A DNA stretch of 64,000 nucleotides from Roseburia sp. 831b. GTDB taxonomy: Bacteria; Bacillota; Clostridia; Lachnospirales; Lachnospiraceae. The notes under the pieces are model-generated. The model ran no database searches and had not been told where the DNA came from. It saw nothing but the letters and a program-made list of their open reading frames with translations. Of the stretch, positions 63,700-64,000 are shown in pieces. The first letter of the stretch is position 1; the number at the start of each line of letters is the position of its first letter. The stretch covers positions 1,229,501-1,293,500 of the forward strand of contig NZ_CP135162.1 of the NCBI RefSeq assembly GCF_001940165.2, written 5' to 3'. A program made the position numbers and the translations under genes.

Positions 63700-63891
63700 A
63701 AATGCCGTTTCCTACGATTTTGACTCCTAGCGAATGCTAGGTGGGTGTCCGCAGTCAACCTTCTGCCTTCCACTGCTCGCGTACGCCGAGGTACTGGTGG
63801 CCTGACATCCAATTGCTCATAATAGGAATCCCATAAAAGTAAATGTAGGTTCAAAATTGTAGGGGTATCGCACATCCCAGGCTTTTTCTTT
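63700..63891 (-). ncRNA. ssrS: 6S RNA candidate
   Basis: A G/C-rich island of about 190 nt with its own promoter. A closing helix CCTACAATTTTG / CAAAATCGTAGG (11 of 12 pairs), a central open part with a small CTAGC-ATTC-GCTAG hairpin on its 3' side, and an apical arm containing CCAC / GTGG form the plan of 6S RNA. Sequence blocks such as TTTGAACCTACATT, GGGATTCCT and ATGTCAGGCCACC are what I remember from clostridial 6S RNAs. 6S RNA mimics open promoters and binds housekeeping RNA polymerase. Exact ends are estimated. Confidence 0.65.
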
Positions 63892-63897
63892 AAAATT

Positions 63898-63926
63898 ATT
63901 ATACTTTAATATGTGCAGATTTACAA
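63898..63926 (-). promoter_or_regulatory. promoter for the 6S-like RNA
   Basis: Minus-strand TTGTAA (63921-63926), 17-base spacer, perfect TATAAT (63898-63903). Confidence 0.85.
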
Positions 63927-64000
63927 TGAAAAAATCGTGGGAATTTCTGCTTATTTTTCTATCATTTTGCTATCTTGACATTTCCAGATTTTTGTGAAAC

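Larger units (their letters stand above)
63503..64000. other. right-edge non-coding region with structured RNA
   Basis: About 500 bases without a credible gene. It holds, on the minus strand, a strong promoter at 63898-63926, a structured RNA from about 63891 to 63700, a small hairpin AAGCAAT / ATTGCTT (63642-63659), a direct repeat of about 20 bp and a terminator at 63550-63584. The last 75 bases are AT-rich with no feature seen. Confidence 0.6.

Noticed and set aside
63660..63875. A 71-residue minus-strand ORF at the right edge
   Set aside because: It runs through the 6S-like RNA, has no ribosome site, and shows no protein-like pattern.

Overview
The window looks like chromosome from a low-GC anaerobic Firmicute of class Clostridia, most probably a Lachnospiraceae gut bacterium. 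This is inferred from the AT-rich sequence, TTGACA/TATAAT promoters, purine-rich AGGAGG ribosome sites, a T-box leader, an RnfCDGEAB complex, a sodium-pumping decarboxylase cluster and the gene order, not from any database match. Most genes lie on the minus strand, in compact operons with short gaps or overlaps.

Layout from the left edge: a SEDS-family (FtsW/RodA) gene running off the edge, a U32 protein and zapA; then one run read leftward from position 10579: proB, a DUF896 gene, 5-formyl-THF cyclo-ligase, proA, miaB, a NusG-II protein, a Gx transporter, ruvA and ruvB. A plus-strand ApbE flavin transferase lies next to the rnfCDGEAB operon whose RnfG and RnfD subunits it is expected to flavinylate. 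Next come a YprB-like exonuclease, cheR, the group cmk-ispH-rpsA with an HI0933-type flavoprotein, an RpiR regulator, and a five-gene biotin-dependent sodium pump cluster that carries two different carboxyltransferases. Two D,D-carboxypeptidases flank scpA-scpB, followed by cardiolipin synthase, an intracellular-type subtilisin, rpsO-pnp, an NlpC/P60 hydrolase and the classical operon rimP-nusA-ylxR-ylxQ-infB-rbfA-nrnA-truB-ribF.

The accessory part is about 49.4-54.6 kb. It holds a polymorphic-toxin cassette of the type VII secretion (LXG-like) kind: a 44-residue membrane peptide with a good promoter, a helical partner gene cut in two by an IS4-like insertion sequence (1752 bp, 16-bp imperfect ends, 10-bp target duplication), a WXG100-like partner with an FxxxD motif, a toxin gene with a nuclease-like C-terminus that is split by a one-base frameshift beside a near-perfect inverted repeat, an intact probable immunity gene, and behind it the remains of a second toxin tip, a second frameshifted immunity-like gene and an internally deleted copy of the toxin N-terminal domain. 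The locus reads as a toxin/immunity array in decay.

The right part returns to housekeeping: tRNA-Glu(CTC), a PilZ protein, queA, pheS-pheT under a T-box leader, a YihY/BrkB membrane protein, a large SpoIID-domain protein and, at the right edge, a structured RNA that I read as 6S RNA with its own promoter and terminator.
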